Below are positions 1 to 9,516 of a DNA stretch of 64,000 nucleotides, piece by piece. The stretch comes from a virus, in the IMG/VR virus record IMGVR_UViG_3300009702_000023, positions 1-64,000 of that record, one strand, 5' to 3'. Numbering within the stretch: the first letter of the stretch is position 1; every line of letters starts with the position of its first letter. Under the pieces are notes generated by a model. That model saw only the letters and a program-made list of their open reading frames with translations. It was not told the DNA's origin and searched no databases. Made by a program: the position numbers and the translations under genes.

Positions 1-2579
1 GTTGAGAAATCTGGTTGTTCTGTAATAGTCCACCAATCTCTTAAAACGGATGATCCTTTATTTATAGAGACTCCACTATTTTGAAAATAGGTAATTCTTA
101 CTACATCACCTTTTTTTAAATCTAAAAGAACTGACCCATTTGCATTAACTCTACTTGCATGAGTAGAATCTGACGTAGCTTCAAATATTCTAACTGATGC
201 TGAGTTTACTTCTACGTTAACATTAAACTGTTCACCAATATTCCAACTGCTGGCAGTACTCTCGAGAGAGCCTGAAACAGAAATAAGATATTGACCAGAT
301 TTAGGTATAGTATAATTGCCTGAATTAAAAGCGTTATGAGTATCTAATTCTAATGAGACTGCTCCAGTATATATTTGTGTTGCAGGAGATCCTGTAGGGA
401 TAGTTGTTCCAATAATATCACTGACAATAAGCTTTGCTGTACTAAATAAACTCTCAGTGGTAGATAATAAAGCTCCAGATGTCCAATTACTTATAGGAAC
501 AACTGCTCGCGCTGAAAAGCTATCGTTATTTGCTACATTCCAAACAAAAGGGTTAGATGCGTTCCATGAACCACCGTTATTTTCAGTATAAATTGCTAAT
601 GTTGTAGAACTTGCGTGTACAACTTGTCCTACATGAAATGCTGTGCCAACATCAACTGCCCAAGCACTACCAAATACTTGATTTGCTCCGCCGCCTATGC
701 CTGTTTTGTTTGTATCAATAATTTTAGAATCAGGAATAGTTAATAATATTGATCCAGGAAATGACGTAGTAGATCCAAATTGTACATTGTATTCTATCTC
801 CATAGAATCGCCTACACGTCTATGAGTGACCTTGATAGTTCCATTACCAATGGTTCCATTCCATAAAGCATCAGGATTAGATGAAATCTGCCAATCTTCT
901 ATTATTGATCCAGGAACAGGCACATCAGGACCTACACTAATATTGTCTATAATTATGTTACTTGTTGTTGCTGGCACTGAGTTAATGACAAACCTTGGTG
1001 CGTAGGTATTGTCTACACTATCTATTTCTGCAACACCTACAAACTTTCTCCTAGATGTGACGCTGCCAGTAGCTTGTATTAATCCGTCATTGTCATCCGA
1101 AACCATTACGTCTACACCACTATCTAGATTGCGGAGGATAACTTTAACATCTCCAGAGACATAGTTGGTATCAGTAGCATAATCAAATTTAACAAAGACA
1201 CGTTTACCAAGATCCTGATTGTCAACATCGTCCATGCCATGCTGAATATACTCACCGCCTAACGCAGTACTTTTGAACTGCATATTTAAAGATTGAGTGC
1301 CGCGCAAAGGATTAATAGTCTCTGCACTAGACACAGCATTACCTGACCCATCATTAGTGATGCCAGTAGTTACGTCAATTTCAAAATCAGGATTAGTTAT
1401 ATAGTTAATTCCACCTTGACCGCCAGACCCAATTTCATTTAAATTAACACCATCATCTGCGAAAAGTTTATCAAGATCAGTTGAATAAACTAAAGTGCCT
1501 TGTTTTCGAGTTAAAGCATCTAAATTTGCTTTGGTATTATTTGGGATTGTTAATCTGTTTGTGTTTGATGCAGTTCCACCATCAATATCTTTATTTGTTA
1601 TTACTTGAGCACTTGATATGTCGGCAACTTCAACTTCAGTGCCAACTGGGCCAATTTTAAATTTACTCGCCGCAGCATCGGCATAAATTAATGATCCATT
1701 AGTGGTGGTACGTTCAACTGTAACACCAGCACCTTCAGATGCAGCATCATTACCGCCCTTATTAACTGTAATATTTGTATCAGTGACATCTAATGTCGCG
1801 GTATTTACTGTTGTGGTTGTGCCATTAATTGTTAAATCCCCGCCAACAGTTAAATTATTTACGCCAGTAATATTATCTAAATCATCAATAATAATATTAC
1901 TATCTTGAACAGCGCCGCCTAATACACCATTAGTTCTAACTAATGCATTATCTGTTGTTGAAGTGAAATCATCAAGTTTAGCATCAAGTTGGGTTTGAAT
2001 TGCACTAGTTGTGCCATTTAAATAACCAAATTCTATATTTGTTATAGAACCATCCGCAATTTTTGTTGCATCTATTGCTGCCAGAGCTTTAATATCTGCA
2101 TTTTCAATGTTAGAAATTGAATTTCCAGTGCCATTAGCATCAAATGTTTTATTTGTAAGTGTATCAGTTGTTGCTCTACCCATGAGAGTATCTGTCGCAT
2201 CTGGGATAGTTATTACTCTATTTGCGGTTTGTGATGAAGTAACTGTTGTTTTTGTTCCGGTTGTTGCCCCGGAAATGTCGAAATCAACTTGTTTTGTTCC
2301 ATCAGTAGCATCATCAACTGTAAAAGCGTCACTTTGTGCATTAATTGTATTTGTGTCGCCAAGAGTTTTATTAGTAAGAGTATCAGTTGTGGCTTTACCT
2401 ACTAAGGTATCGGTGGCATCAGGGATTGAAACTGTTCTATTTGCAGTTTGTGCCGCCGAAATGGTTGTTTTGGTGCCAGTCGTAGCCCCAGAATTAATTT
2501 CTAAACTAACTTGTTTTGTTCTATCTGTTTCTTCTTGAACTAAGAGACCTTTTAATACGCCCCAGAACCCGATTGCCAT
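1..2579 (-). CDS. Tail fibre-like protein (3' end cut by window edge)
   Basis: The frame is open from an ATG at 2579 to the left window edge (about 859 codons), so the C-terminus is missing. GGAG lies 7 bases upstream of the start. The N-terminal part holds two near-copies of a fibre repeat (positions about 2107-2538 and neighbours) with the words DATDTL and TLTNKT, typical of phage tail fibres and tail-associated shaft proteins. The part nearest the window edge has a beta-rich jelly-roll pattern resembling C1q-like domains (YTIPKSGQYLISVSG), often used for receptor binding. Probable role: host recognition at the virion surface. The fibre class is supported by composition and repeats; the exact family is inferred. 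Confidence 0.85.
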   Translation of the reverse strand, partial: MAIGFWGVLKGLLVQEETDRTKQVSLEINSGATTGTKTTISAAQTANRTVSIPDATDTLVGKATTDTLTNKTLGDTNTINAQSDAFTVDDATDGTKQVDFDISGATTGTKTTVTSSQTANRVITIPDATDTLMGRATTDTLTNKTFDANGTGNSISNIENADIKALAAIDATKIADGSITNIEFGYLNGTTSAIQTQLDAKLDDFTSTTDNALVRTNGVLGGAVQDSNIIIDDLDNITGVNNLTVGGDLTINGTTTTVNTATLDVTDTNITVNKGGNDAASEGAGVTVERTTTNGSLIYADAAASKFKIGPVGTEVEVADISSAQVITNKDIDGGTASNTNRLTIPNNTKANLDALTRKQGTLVYSTDLDKLFADDGVNLNEIGSGGQGGINYITNPDFEIDVTTGITNDGSGNAVSSAETINPLRGTQSLNMQFKSTALGGEYIQHGMDDVDNQDLGKRVFVKFDYATDTNYVSGDVKVILRNLDSGVDVMVSDDNDGLIQATGSVTSRRKFVGVAEIDSVDNTYAPRFVINSVPATTSNIIIDNISVGPDVPVPGSIIEDWQISSNPDALWNGTIGNGTIKVTHRRVGDSMEIEYNVQFGSTTSFPGSILLTIPDSKIIDTNKTGIGGGANQVFGSAWAVDVGTAFHVGQVVHASSTTLAIYTENNGGSWNASNPFVWNVANNDSFSARAVVPISNWTSGALLSTTESLFSTAKLIVSDIIGTTIPTGSPATQIYTGAVSLELDTHNAFNSGNYTIPKSGQYLISVSGSLESTASSWNIGEQFNVNVEVNSASVRIFEATSDSTHASRVNANGSVLLDLKKGDVVRITYFQNSGVSINKGSSVLRDWWTITEQPDFS

Positions 2580-2608
2580 TGTAATTCTCCTTATCTAATC
2601 TGTTCTAT

Positions 2609-3097
2609 TTATTGTTGTAATGTTCTCGCTGTAAATTTCATCACACCATTATAATTTGTCGCACCAATATCAGTTGATTTATACTGAATTTGGCCAGCAT
2701 CAGTTATTGTAAAAGTAACACCGGCATTTCCAGCAATTCCGCTAACTACAAGTGTCCAGCGTGAGCCTGAAGCCGCACTAGTATCATAAATTAAGTGCAT
2801 AACGCCAGATTCGGCAGTCCCACTTGTTGTAGAGTCTGATTTTCGATAAATGCTATATTCAACAAAAGCCGCTCTGGCCGAAGCTATATTAAATGAAAGG
2901 CCTGTTACATTTGTTGCTACAGATATATTATTTGCTACAGTAAAAGTTGTTTGTAGTATATCATCGGAAGTTAATATACTATTTAATACATCGGTAACTT
3001 CTTGCGCCCATCCTGTTGCGGCTTCCCCCCATCCGGGTTCATCTCCGGAAGCGGGATATTCATAGGGCGTATTATTAACTGTAAGGGTAACTGACAT
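2609..3097 (-). CDS. Small virion-associated protein
   Basis: 162 residues starting MSVTLTVNN. I chose the ATG at 3097 because GGGGAAAG lies just upstream, and because a longer reading to 3166 would translate through the late-promoter element at 3130-3145. The protein is Thr/Ser/Ala-rich and beta-like with no membrane segment, typical of tail or head accessory proteins. It is followed 30 bases later by the fibre gene and is probably cotranscribed with it. No specific family was recognised. Confidence 0.8.
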   Translation of the reverse strand: MSVTLTVNNTPYEYPASGDEPGWGEAATGWAQEVTDVLNSILTSDDILQTTFTVANNISVATNVTGLSFNIASARAAFVEYSIYRKSDSTTSGTAESGVMHLIYDTSAASGSRWTLVVSGIAGNAGVTFTITDAGQIQYKSTDIGATNYNGVMKFTARTLQQ

Positions 3098-3129
3098 TAT
3101 TTCTTTCCCCTTTAAATAGAAGATATCCT

Positions 3130-3145
3130 CATAAATATTTGTTAA
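3130..3145 (-). promoter_or_regulatory. Putative late promoter element, copy 1
   Basis: Reads TTAACAAATATTTATG on the minus strand, followed by AG. It is one of five exact copies, all upstream of minus-strand virion genes. The last G is 33 bases before the start of the 2609-3097 gene. Confidence 0.7.
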
Positions 3146-3159
3146 ATCCAAGATTTTAC

Positions 3160-3188
3160 TTGACAAGTTATGAATTTTATGTTATTTT
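3160..3188 (+). promoter_or_regulatory. Sigma70-like promoter for the 3198-6100 genes
   Basis: TTGACA at 3160-3165, a 17-base spacer and TATTTT at 3183-3188. The first ATG (3198) is only 9 bases after the -10 box, so the transcript would start at or just before the start codon. Confidence 0.7.
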
Positions 3189-3197
3189 AAAGTAAAT

Positions 3198-3404
3198 ATG
3201 GTATTTTTATTAATAATTTTATTTATTATTGGATTTATTGCGTTTCAGAATCTGAATAAATTTGAACCAATGAAGAGGTATAATCATGATAAAATCCCTA
3301 ATAGGACTTGTCCACCACATCTTTGGGTTGATAATCCGTCTGGTGGGTTGGTTTGTAAAAGATGCAGGAAACAGCCGGGAGACCCATCCTTCTACACAGA
3401 TTGA
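3198..3404 (+). CDS. Small membrane protein with Cys motif
   Basis: 68 residues. Residues 2-17 form a strongly hydrophobic segment, followed by a short cytosolic or periplasmic tail with CPPHLW and CKRC, a possible metal-binding pair. There is no Shine-Dalgarno site, and the promoter places the transcription start almost at the ATG, so it is probably leaderless. The last 119 bases overlap the next gene in another frame. Function unknown. Confidence 0.65.
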   Translation: MVFLLIILFIIGFIAFQNLNKFEPMKRYNHDKIPNRTCPPHLWVDNPSGGLVCKRCRKQPGDPSFYTD

Positions 3405-3831
3405 AAATAAACCCCTAATATTATATAAAAATGAATCACCTAGGTTAGCTAAAGAATTTAAATTATTAGAGACCGAAAATAAGAATTTAAGAGATTTAGT
3501 GTTCGATTTAGCAAATTATACCTTGACAAACTTTAATAAATCTATTACTCTAACTATGGTGATTAGAACTCAACGTGAGCAAGATGAAATATATGCCGGT
3601 AAAGAGCACCATGGGCGAAAATATGATGAAAAGCCCTGGAAATCGCCACATCAGTTTGGTCAAGCTGTTGATATTAGGAGTAGGACGTTTTCGGGGGAAG
3701 AAATTAAATTAATTGAAGATTATTTGAATGCGAAATACAATATGACTAATTATTATAAATGGACAGCAAAAAATCATAATGTGGGGCTAGGGGATCATTT
3801 CCATATACAATATTATAAGGCGGAAAAATGA
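3286..3831 (+). CDS. M15-type peptidase, probable endolysin
   Basis: 181 residues. The N-terminal 27 residues are hydrophobic or amphipathic and could serve as a membrane anchor or signal-arrest segment. The core carries the zinc-site pattern of peptidase family M15 (VanY / D-Ala-D-Ala carboxypeptidase or L-Ala-D-Glu peptidase): SPHQFGQAVDIR near residues 126-137 and GDHFHI near the C-terminus. Known members cut peptidoglycan stem peptides, so lysis is the likely role. AGAGGT lies upstream of the ATG. The 5' part is embedded in the 3' part of the preceding gene, and the end overlaps the AAA gene by ATGA. Confidence 0.8.
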   Translation: MIKSLIGLVHHIFGLIIRLVGWFVKDAGNSRETHPSTQIENKPLILYKNESPRLAKEFKLLETENKNLRDLVFDLANYTLTNFNKSITLTMVIRTQREQDEIYAGKEHHGRKYDEKPWKSPHQFGQAVDIRSRTFSGEEIKLIEDYLNAKYNMTNYYKWTAKNHNVGLGDHFHIQYYKAEK

Positions 3832-4802
3832 AATTTTATGTTGAAAAAATAAATAATGTAGATTGCATAATTTTGGAACCTTTCAGGCATAAATCTCGTT
3901 ATATTAAATATAAATCATTAGATCATCTTAATGCTTTATCAAAAAGAGCCGGTAATAAAGATACCAATATTGTTGTCCAATCTTTTCAAAATAAAATAGC
4001 AAGGTATGATAGTGATATTAGTTTAAATAAAGAATTTAATATCAAAGACCATAATACATATGCATTAAAACTTGGTAATTATCCTTTTCCTTCGACATAT
4101 TTAGAAAAAATGAACATTAGATCAAATGAAAAAATCTGTGAAATTCCTATTCATAACGAATTAATTCAATATATTGATAAATTTTTAAAAAATAAAAGTT
4201 TTTATAAAGATGAGGGTCTTTTTTATAAAACGGGGCTATTATTATATGGTCCCCCAGGAAATAGCAAAACGACATTTTTAAGACATTTAGTTGCAAATTA
4301 TTTACCAAAAGAGGCCCTAGTTATTTGGTGCCAGTTATTGCCAACTCTACAAATGATTAAAAACCTAAAAGAGTATACTGGACCAAAGGTATTTATTTTT
4401 GAAGAATTAACCTCAATTTTAAGTAGATCGAATATAGGTTCTTTTTTAGATTTTATGGATGGGGAAAATTCAATTGATAATGCCATTTTTATTGCAACAA
4501 CAAACTATCCCGAAGATTTGCCCGGCAATATTGTCGAAAGGCCCGGAAGATTTGATAAAATTATGAAATTTGATAATCCCACAAATGATGTTAAGCAATA
4601 CCTATTTAAAAATATGTTTAAATTAGATATCACAACAAATGAATTGGCAGCAACTAAAGACTTTTCAATTGCGCAATTAAAAGAGATTTATTTACAAGTT
4701 AAAGTGCATAATCGTTCAATTTTGGGGGCAATTCAATATATAAATGATCACAAGAAATTTGTTAAAAATAATTTCGCTGTATCTAGGAAATTAGGTATAT
4801 GA
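3828..4802 (+). CDS. AAA-family ATPase
   Basis: 324 residues with a single AAA module in the C-terminal two thirds. Walker A is GPPGNSKTT near residue 140, Walker B is VFIFEEL near 187, a sensor-1-like ATTN follows, and RPGRFDK near 237 matches the arginine-finger region. The layout resembles BCS1/FtsH-type remodelling ATPases; the N-terminal 130 residues were not recognised. It is translationally coupled to both neighbours (ATGA overlaps) in a short plus-strand operon. Substrate unknown. Confidence 0.9.
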   Translation: MKFYVEKINNVDCIILEPFRHKSRYIKYKSLDHLNALSKRAGNKDTNIVVQSFQNKIARYDSDISLNKEFNIKDHNTYALKLGNYPFPSTYLEKMNIRSNEKICEIPIHNELIQYIDKFLKNKSFYKDEGLFYKTGLLLYGPPGNSKTTFLRHLVANYLPKEALVIWCQLLPTLQMIKNLKEYTGPKVFIFEELTSILSRSNIGSFLDFMDGENSIDNAIFIATTNYPEDLPGNIVERPGRFDKIMKFDNPTNDVKQYLFKNMFKLDITTNELAATKDFSIAQLKEIYLQVKVHNRSILGAIQYINDHKKFVKNNFAVSRKLGI

Positions 4803-5425
4803 ATCGAGTTGCTAAAACTTATTTTTGGTCAGATTTACACCTTGGTTCTTCAAATTTAATTAGATTTGACAAGCGCCCCTTTAATAGTGTTGATCATATG
4901 CATCGAGTATTGATTAATAATTATCAATCTATAGTTGCGCCTAAATCAGTTTGTTATTTTATAGGGGATATTGGGAATAAATATGCGGTAAGAGAAATTA
5001 TACCACAGATGACAAATGGCACTAAGGTATTAATACGCGGCAATCATGACAAAAGGCTGAGTGATAATTTTTTGTATAGCTATGGATTTGATGTTATACT
5101 ATATAGAGCCGATATTACAATAGCAAAAGAACCAGTGACATTAACACATTGCCCATTTTTGGGGGTATTTAGGGAGGATGTTACTGGGATGAATGGTGCC
5201 AAGGAAGGCGATAATTGGCATGGAGAGAGTTGGCATGGGCTGTATTCCTGTAAGGATGATGGTCAATTTTTATTACATGGACATATTCATTCGGGACCAC
5301 ATCGGGGGGATAAAAAAACGATTCAAGATAGGATGTGGGATGTTGGTGTGGCCGCTAATAATTATAGACCAATTAGTATTAGTAAGATTGAAAGTTGGAT
5401 TACAAAATATAAAAAGGGTGAGTAA
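4799..5425 (+). CDS. Calcineurin-like metallophosphoesterase
   Basis: 208 residues with the full metallophosphoesterase motif series: SDLHLGS near the N-terminus, GDIGNK, IRGNHDKR, a THCPF metal histidine and HGHIHSG. This family hydrolyses phosphomono- or diesters with two metals. The closest pattern is the small phage/bacterial phosphoesterases of the YfcE-like group. It overlaps the AAA gene upstream and abuts another phosphatase downstream. Confidence 0.9.
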   Translation: MNRVAKTYFWSDLHLGSSNLIRFDKRPFNSVDHMHRVLINNYQSIVAPKSVCYFIGDIGNKYAVREIIPQMTNGTKVLIRGNHDKRLSDNFLYSYGFDVILYRADITIAKEPVTLTHCPFLGVFREDVTGMNGAKEGDNWHGESWHGLYSCKDDGQFLLHGHIHSGPHRGDKKTIQDRMWDVGVAANNYRPISISKIESWITKYKKGE

Positions 5426-6100
5426 ATGAATATTATAGCCGATGTTGCCGGAAGATATGACGAATTAATGTTGCTTCTGAACCAAATGCCAAAGTCAGAT
5501 TTAACTATTTATGTCGGCGATTTAAATGATCGCGGGCCAAAATCTAAACAAGTTATTGAGTATGTTATGTCTGAGCCCAATTCTATATGTTTAAATAGCA
5601 ATCATGGTGACATGTTTGTTGATTTTTATGAAGGAATTCATCGTTATTATCGAGATGATTTTCTAAGAAACGGGGGCATTACTACATTAAAATCTTACGG
5701 TTGTGGATTACAGGATGGGGATTTACAAAAAATCGTAGATGAAGTTCAGGACAATGTGCCCAAAAAACATATTGATTGGCTTAAAAATTTACCATATTAT
5801 TATGAAAATGATAATGTATTTATATCTCATGCAGCAAAAAATCCTACATTTCCCCTGGATAGCTTATGTGTAAATGATCCCAAATCCATATATTATAATT
5901 TATTGTGGAATAGAGGCGAGCCCGGAAAAATAGAAGGTAAGTTACAAATTATGGGACATAACAGTCACTGGGGAATAAAAAAGTTCGGTAATCCCGATAA
6001 ACCGTGGGCTATCTGTATTGATGGATCAAGAAAAAATAGATTAACAGGATTACATTTAACAGATTTAAGTCTTTATCATCAAGATTATTTAAAAGATTAA
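5426..6100 (+). CDS. PPP-type Ser/Thr phosphatase-like protein
   Basis: 224 residues. It starts directly with ADVAGRYDEL and then has GDLNDRGP, the PPP-family GDxxDRG motif also seen in lambda phosphatase. The usual GNHE motif is replaced by NSNHGDM, and SHAAK and GHNSHWG supply the later histidines. Likely a bis-metal phosphatase acting on proteins or small phosphorylated molecules. The altered second motif leaves activity uncertain. Its end overlaps the convergent homing endonuclease gene by a few bases. Confidence 0.85.
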   Translation: MNIIADVAGRYDELMLLLNQMPKSDLTIYVGDLNDRGPKSKQVIEYVMSEPNSICLNSNHGDMFVDFYEGIHRYYRDDFLRNGGITTLKSYGCGLQDGDLQKIVDEVQDNVPKKHIDWLKNLPYYYENDNVFISHAAKNPTFPLDSLCVNDPKSIYYNLLWNRGEPGKIEGKLQIMGHNSHWGIKKFGNPDKPWAICIDGSRKNRLTGLHLTDLSLYHQDYLKD

Positions 6101-7512
6101 TTTTTAATCCAAACAAACTTTAAATTACCTAAATCATATACTTTAGTAAATCCATTAATCATCATATTTTCGGTTTCAGTTAATTTACTTAAAAATATTG
6201 GAATCATTTTTGGTAATTTAGATTTCATACATTTATACCTACTATATACTATATCACCCTTTTTATACCAATAATTAGGTTTTGTTTTTCCAACACAAGA
6301 CATCCCTAATATATTATATACATTTCCGTGGCTATATCGCAAATCACAATATGATATTATTGATTTAGGATTTTGCTCTTTTATAAAATGTTTAAATAAC
6401 TTAGATGCCCCGCCGATTACAACAGTGTACGGTTTCGATGACATTCGGACTATTTCCCATTCATATTGTTTAGTAAATCTGGGTTTACCGAAAGTCATAA
6501 TCATAACCAGTTCATCATCATAATAAAGACCATAAGCAATAGAAAAATTAGCATGGCCTTGCATATGGGTTTTATTTAAAAATGTTTTAGCTTCAGTTGT
6601 CATGACTCTTTTAATTTTACAACGGCGAGCATATATTCTATTTTTTAAAGAATTCTTGGAATCAATAATATCTTTATTTTCGCCCGGTAAAAGCTCATGA
6701 TATTTTAAATATATTTCTTTATTTTCAATATTAAATTTGGCACCTTTTTTTATATTATCTTTGGCCCATAGAGGTTTTAAATTTGTGTAATGATTCAATC
6801 TCGCGGCTTCATCATAATTAGAGGCTAGTGCCATTGGTATTATGTGCTCTAAATGCCAACCATTTGCGGTATTATTATCCCAAGTCATGCCAGGTAGAAA
6901 TTGTGATTCTAAGTGCCGTTTTAATTCTTCATATGTACAACCGATGTATTGATCTTTTTCCCCCGTTTTCTCCCAATTCTCTTTTCGCATTATATCATAT
7001 ATTCTGCGTTTTACTCTCTTTTTTATTAACCATAATTTATCATTTTTTTCTCTTGTTTTTTTATATTCTTGGGAAGATTTTATACACTTTTTTCGATTAT
7101 CGTAGTAATATTTTTGAGATTTGTTTTTTAACTTTTCAGAATAATTATCATTTTTTACATATTTTTGACGTAAATTATAATTTCGACACTCAGCGCATAT
7201 AGAATTAATCCCATCAAATCTTTGTGGATTTTTATGAAAAGCTGAAATATCTTTGATTTTATCACATTGATTGCATTTTTTCTGATTATTTTTCGCTAAA
7301 AGTTTTTGTTCTTGTATTCTTGCTGCTGTGGGAGAGAGAACCGATGGGTCTGTTTTTCTAGATTTTTGATATTCACTTGTTTTATTATAATAAAGTTTAC
7401 TTTGCTCACTTTGGCATATTTTACAAATAGATTTTTTACCATCTTTTGATCTTTTGTATTTATTAAATTCTTCTAATTTTTTATTTTTATTACATTTCGA
7501 ACAAATTTTCAT
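6097..7512 (-). CDS. HNH homing endonuclease
   Basis: 471 residues from the ATG at 7512 (MKICSKC). Two CxxC...CxxC zinc modules lie within the first 120 residues. An HNH core follows (WHLEHIIPM, then NLKPLWAKDNIKK). The C-terminal domain (from about MTTEAKTFL) is of the kind attached to phage homing endonucleases. It sits alone between the capsid gene and the convergent phosphatase gene, has its own sigma70-like promoter and terminates separately, all typical of a mobile free-standing endonuclease. No Shine-Dalgarno site precedes the ATG. Confidence 0.85.
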   Translation of the reverse strand: MKICSKCNKNKKLEEFNKYKRSKDGKKSICKICQSEQSKLYYNKTSEYQKSRKTDPSVLSPTAARIQEQKLLAKNNQKKCNQCDKIKDISAFHKNPQRFDGINSICAECRNYNLRQKYVKNDNYSEKLKNKSQKYYYDNRKKCIKSSQEYKKTREKNDKLWLIKKRVKRRIYDIMRKENWEKTGEKDQYIGCTYEELKRHLESQFLPGMTWDNNTANGWHLEHIIPMALASNYDEAARLNHYTNLKPLWAKDNIKKGAKFNIENKEIYLKYHELLPGENKDIIDSKNSLKNRIYARRCKIKRVMTTEAKTFLNKTHMQGHANFSIAYGLYYDDELVMIMTFGKPRFTKQYEWEIVRMSSKPYTVVIGGASKLFKHFIKEQNPKSIISYCDLRYSHGNVYNILGMSCVGKTKPNYWYKKGDIVYSRYKCMKSKLPKMIPIFLSKLTETENMMINGFTKVYDLGNLKFVWIKN

Positions 7513-7521
7513 ATTATATAT

Positions 7522-7550
7522 AATATAACACATATTCAGGGGCATGTCAA
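7522..7550 (-). promoter_or_regulatory. Sigma70-like promoter for the homing endonuclease
   Basis: On the minus strand: TTGACA at 7545-7550, preceded by an A/T tract and GC, a 17-base spacer, and TATATT at 7522-7527. The ATG at 7512 is 9 bases after the -10 box and lacks a ribosome binding site. Confidence 0.7.
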
Positions 7551-7551
7551 G

Positions 7552-7583
7552 CAAAAAAATAGCCCGATATTAAACCGGGCTAT
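7552..7583 (-). terminator. Terminator after the capsid gene
   Basis: A perfect 8-base-pair stem (ATAGCCCG with CGGGCTAT, 9-base loop), followed on the minus strand by a run of T. It lies 27 bases after the capsid stop codon and insulates the homing endonuclease promoter. Confidence 0.85.
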
Positions 7584-7609
7584 TATACTAGATGAATAAA
7601 TATTAGGAA

Positions 7610-8836
7610 TTAGTTAGAAATTCCTGAAATCAATGTATTCTTTCCGGGTGCATAACAGAACAATGCTTGATCGGTGTAGGATCTAAGCTCATATCCTGCG
7701 CTATTTTCTAGCTCACGGAAAAACTCACTTCCTTGTCCAGGTCTTTTGAAGGTGATATCGGTAGAACCGATTCGGAGCCATTCATCAAGACACATAACAT
7801 AAGAATATCCTTCTTTTACATAAATGGAAGGAACAATTTCAACCTTACCATTTTGAGCAAAGAAAGTGATCTCTTGCGCACCATTTTCTGTAACAGAGGA
7901 ACGATAAGAACTATCGTACTGTCGTAGAGCAGATTGCTCGGTCAAAAGATCAGCCCAAGAGCGAGGATTAACGAGAACCATAACATCACTGTCAAGGCCT
8001 TTTTCAACTGCGCGAGCTACAGCCTCTTGCATTGCTGCAAAAGATAGAGCGCCAGCAGGAGAAATTACATATGAATTACCTTTGAAAAGATCATATGTTC
8101 CAGCATTAATTCCGAAAATTGAACCAGTGTTAGTCAAAATTTTGTGAACACCAGCGAAATCATTTCCGTATTGACCTTTGTGCCAGATAATATCTGTAGC
8201 AACTACTCCAGCAGGAATAGAATCAACAGTAATTGTTCTAGCAGTCATGTCAACGGAGCTAATACTAGCAAAACCACGAGAAGTGGCACCAGTAGCATCA
8301 CGAATTTCAATAGGCATGTTGTTAGCACCAGCCCAAATACCGGGCGCCCACTCAGCAGTGGTAATAGTAATAACCGCACCAGATGTGGATGCAACTTTAG
8401 CTAAACCTTCTTGGCCATACAACATAACCATTTCAAGTTTTTTAGCCATTGAACGAAGCATGTTTGATACAAGAAACTTCGTGGAATCTTCAAATGCCTT
8501 TTGACCACCACCAGCAGCACGAGCCGCAGCAGCATATCCAAGCACAGAGCGAAGAACCATTTGACTACCGCGAACTTGCGCGTCACGGATCAAACCAGAA
8601 ACGGGTGCCTGAAGATTAAATGCATCATCAGTAGGACCAGCAAAGGTCACGCCGTGTTCGTGGCCGAGAATGACTGGTTGGTGATACAAATTACCAAGTT
8701 GTCGATCACGACTAGAGAAACTTATTTTATTTACGAGCTTAACGCCTTCAGGAATAAGGTTTTCGATATTATCTGCATAAACTTCCTTAAAGTTGGCGTT
8801 TAGCGTGTCAGAAAAATTATTAGAACTTGAAGCCAT
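7610..8836 (-). CDS. Major capsid protein
   Basis: 408 residues, no signal or membrane segment, with balanced composition and alternating helix and beta stretches as in HK97-fold capsid proteins. GGAGGTAAGG precedes the ATG. Its place fits: downstream of the portal, scaffold and decoration-like genes, ended by a strong terminator. An Ala/Gly-rich helix (GYAAAARAAGGG) near residue 105 and a beta-rich C-terminus agree with a capsid fold. The identification rests mainly on size, composition and gene order. Confidence 0.8.
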   Translation of the reverse strand: MASSSNNFSDTLNANFKEVYADNIENLIPEGVKLVNKISFSSRDRQLGNLYHQPVILGHEHGVTFAGPTDDAFNLQAPVSGLIRDAQVRGSQMVLRSVLGYAAAARAAGGGQKAFEDSTKFLVSNMLRSMAKKLEMVMLYGQEGLAKVASTSGAVITITTAEWAPGIWAGANNMPIEIRDATGATSRGFASISSVDMTARTITVDSIPAGVVATDIIWHKGQYGNDFAGVHKILTNTGSIFGINAGTYDLFKGNSYVISPAGALSFAAMQEAVARAVEKGLDSDVMVLVNPRSWADLLTEQSALRQYDSSYRSSVTENGAQEITFFAQNGKVEIVPSIYVKEGYSYVMCLDEWLRIGSTDITFKRPGQGSEFFRELENSAGYELRSYTDQALFCYAPGKNTLISGISN

Positions 8837-8853
8837 TTTTCCTTACCTCCTAA

Positions 8854-9312
8854 TTACGCTTCCAAATATTCAACTTCGATTCTAAAAGTGGGACTTTCGC
8901 TCGCCAAATTCAATCCAGTAGCTGCAACTTCTATTGCAATGTTACCGGCTGAAGTTAATTGGCTTGCTCCACTATTAGGGCCAGTTACGACCTCTGAAGT
9001 TGAAACAGATGAAACTTCGGTTAATGTTACGCTATAAATCTTAGTTGCTTTATTATCGCCAAGATCTAATAGCAGCCCAAATACTGAATCGCCCGTGCTA
9101 TTATCAGCAGCAGCCGTCCAGGTCAATGCTTCTACGGCATCAGCAGCCGCAGTTTTGCCTTCTGTTCTCAAAACCATAAGTCCAGGAACATCCTCAGAAT
9201 GCACCTTACTAGCGGGAGTAGCATTACCTGTAATAGTAAACTCAGCTACCAACCTTTGTTGTCGCAACAAATGGTCTTGATGGGAAGATAGGCTTTTAAA
9301 TTCAATAGACAT
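8854..9312 (-). CDS. Probable capsid decoration or accessory protein
   Basis: 152 residues from the ATG at 9312, chosen because GGAGGTAGAA lies directly upstream; a longer TTG reading has no such site. The protein is Thr/Ser/Ala/Val-rich and beta-like, and lies between the scaffold and capsid genes, where small head-decoration proteins are common. No family was recognised; the role is inferred from position. Confidence 0.75.
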   Translation of the reverse strand: MSIEFKSLSSHQDHLLRQQRLVAEFTITGNATPASKVHSEDVPGLMVLRTEGKTAAADAVEALTWTAAADNSTGDSVFGLLLDLGDNKATKIYSVTLTEVSSVSTSEVVTGPNSGASQLTSAGNIAIEVAATGLNLASESPTFRIEVEYLEA

Positions 9313-9516
9313 TTCTACCTCCAAAGAGTTAATAATAAATAGTTAAATGTATTAACTTGTCACTGCAAATTTATAATTTACCTTTTTTTATCACTAACTC
9401 AAGGGTATCATCTGGGCTTTTTACAGTTACCAGGGAGTCAAGAGTAACGGACAAAACGGGGTTATAAACCGCTTCAATAATATTTGTTAAATTAATAAAT
9501 AAAATAATACAATATA
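9313..9516 (-). other. Intergenic region with late-promoter-like variant and possible gene remnant
   Basis: About 200 bases between the scaffold and decoration genes. TTAACAAATATTATTG at 9475-9490 (minus strand) is a variant of the late element. A reading frame without a standard start runs from it to a TAA near 9380 and has a coding look (its end reads TLELVIKKGKL). It may be a decayed small gene or one using a rare start. Confidence 0.35.
9475..9490 (-). promoter_or_regulatory. Late-promoter-like variant
   Basis: TTAACAAATATTATTG on the minus strand matches the first 12 bases of the late element but loses TATG. It lies about 160 bases before the decoration and capsid genes. Confidence 0.4.
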
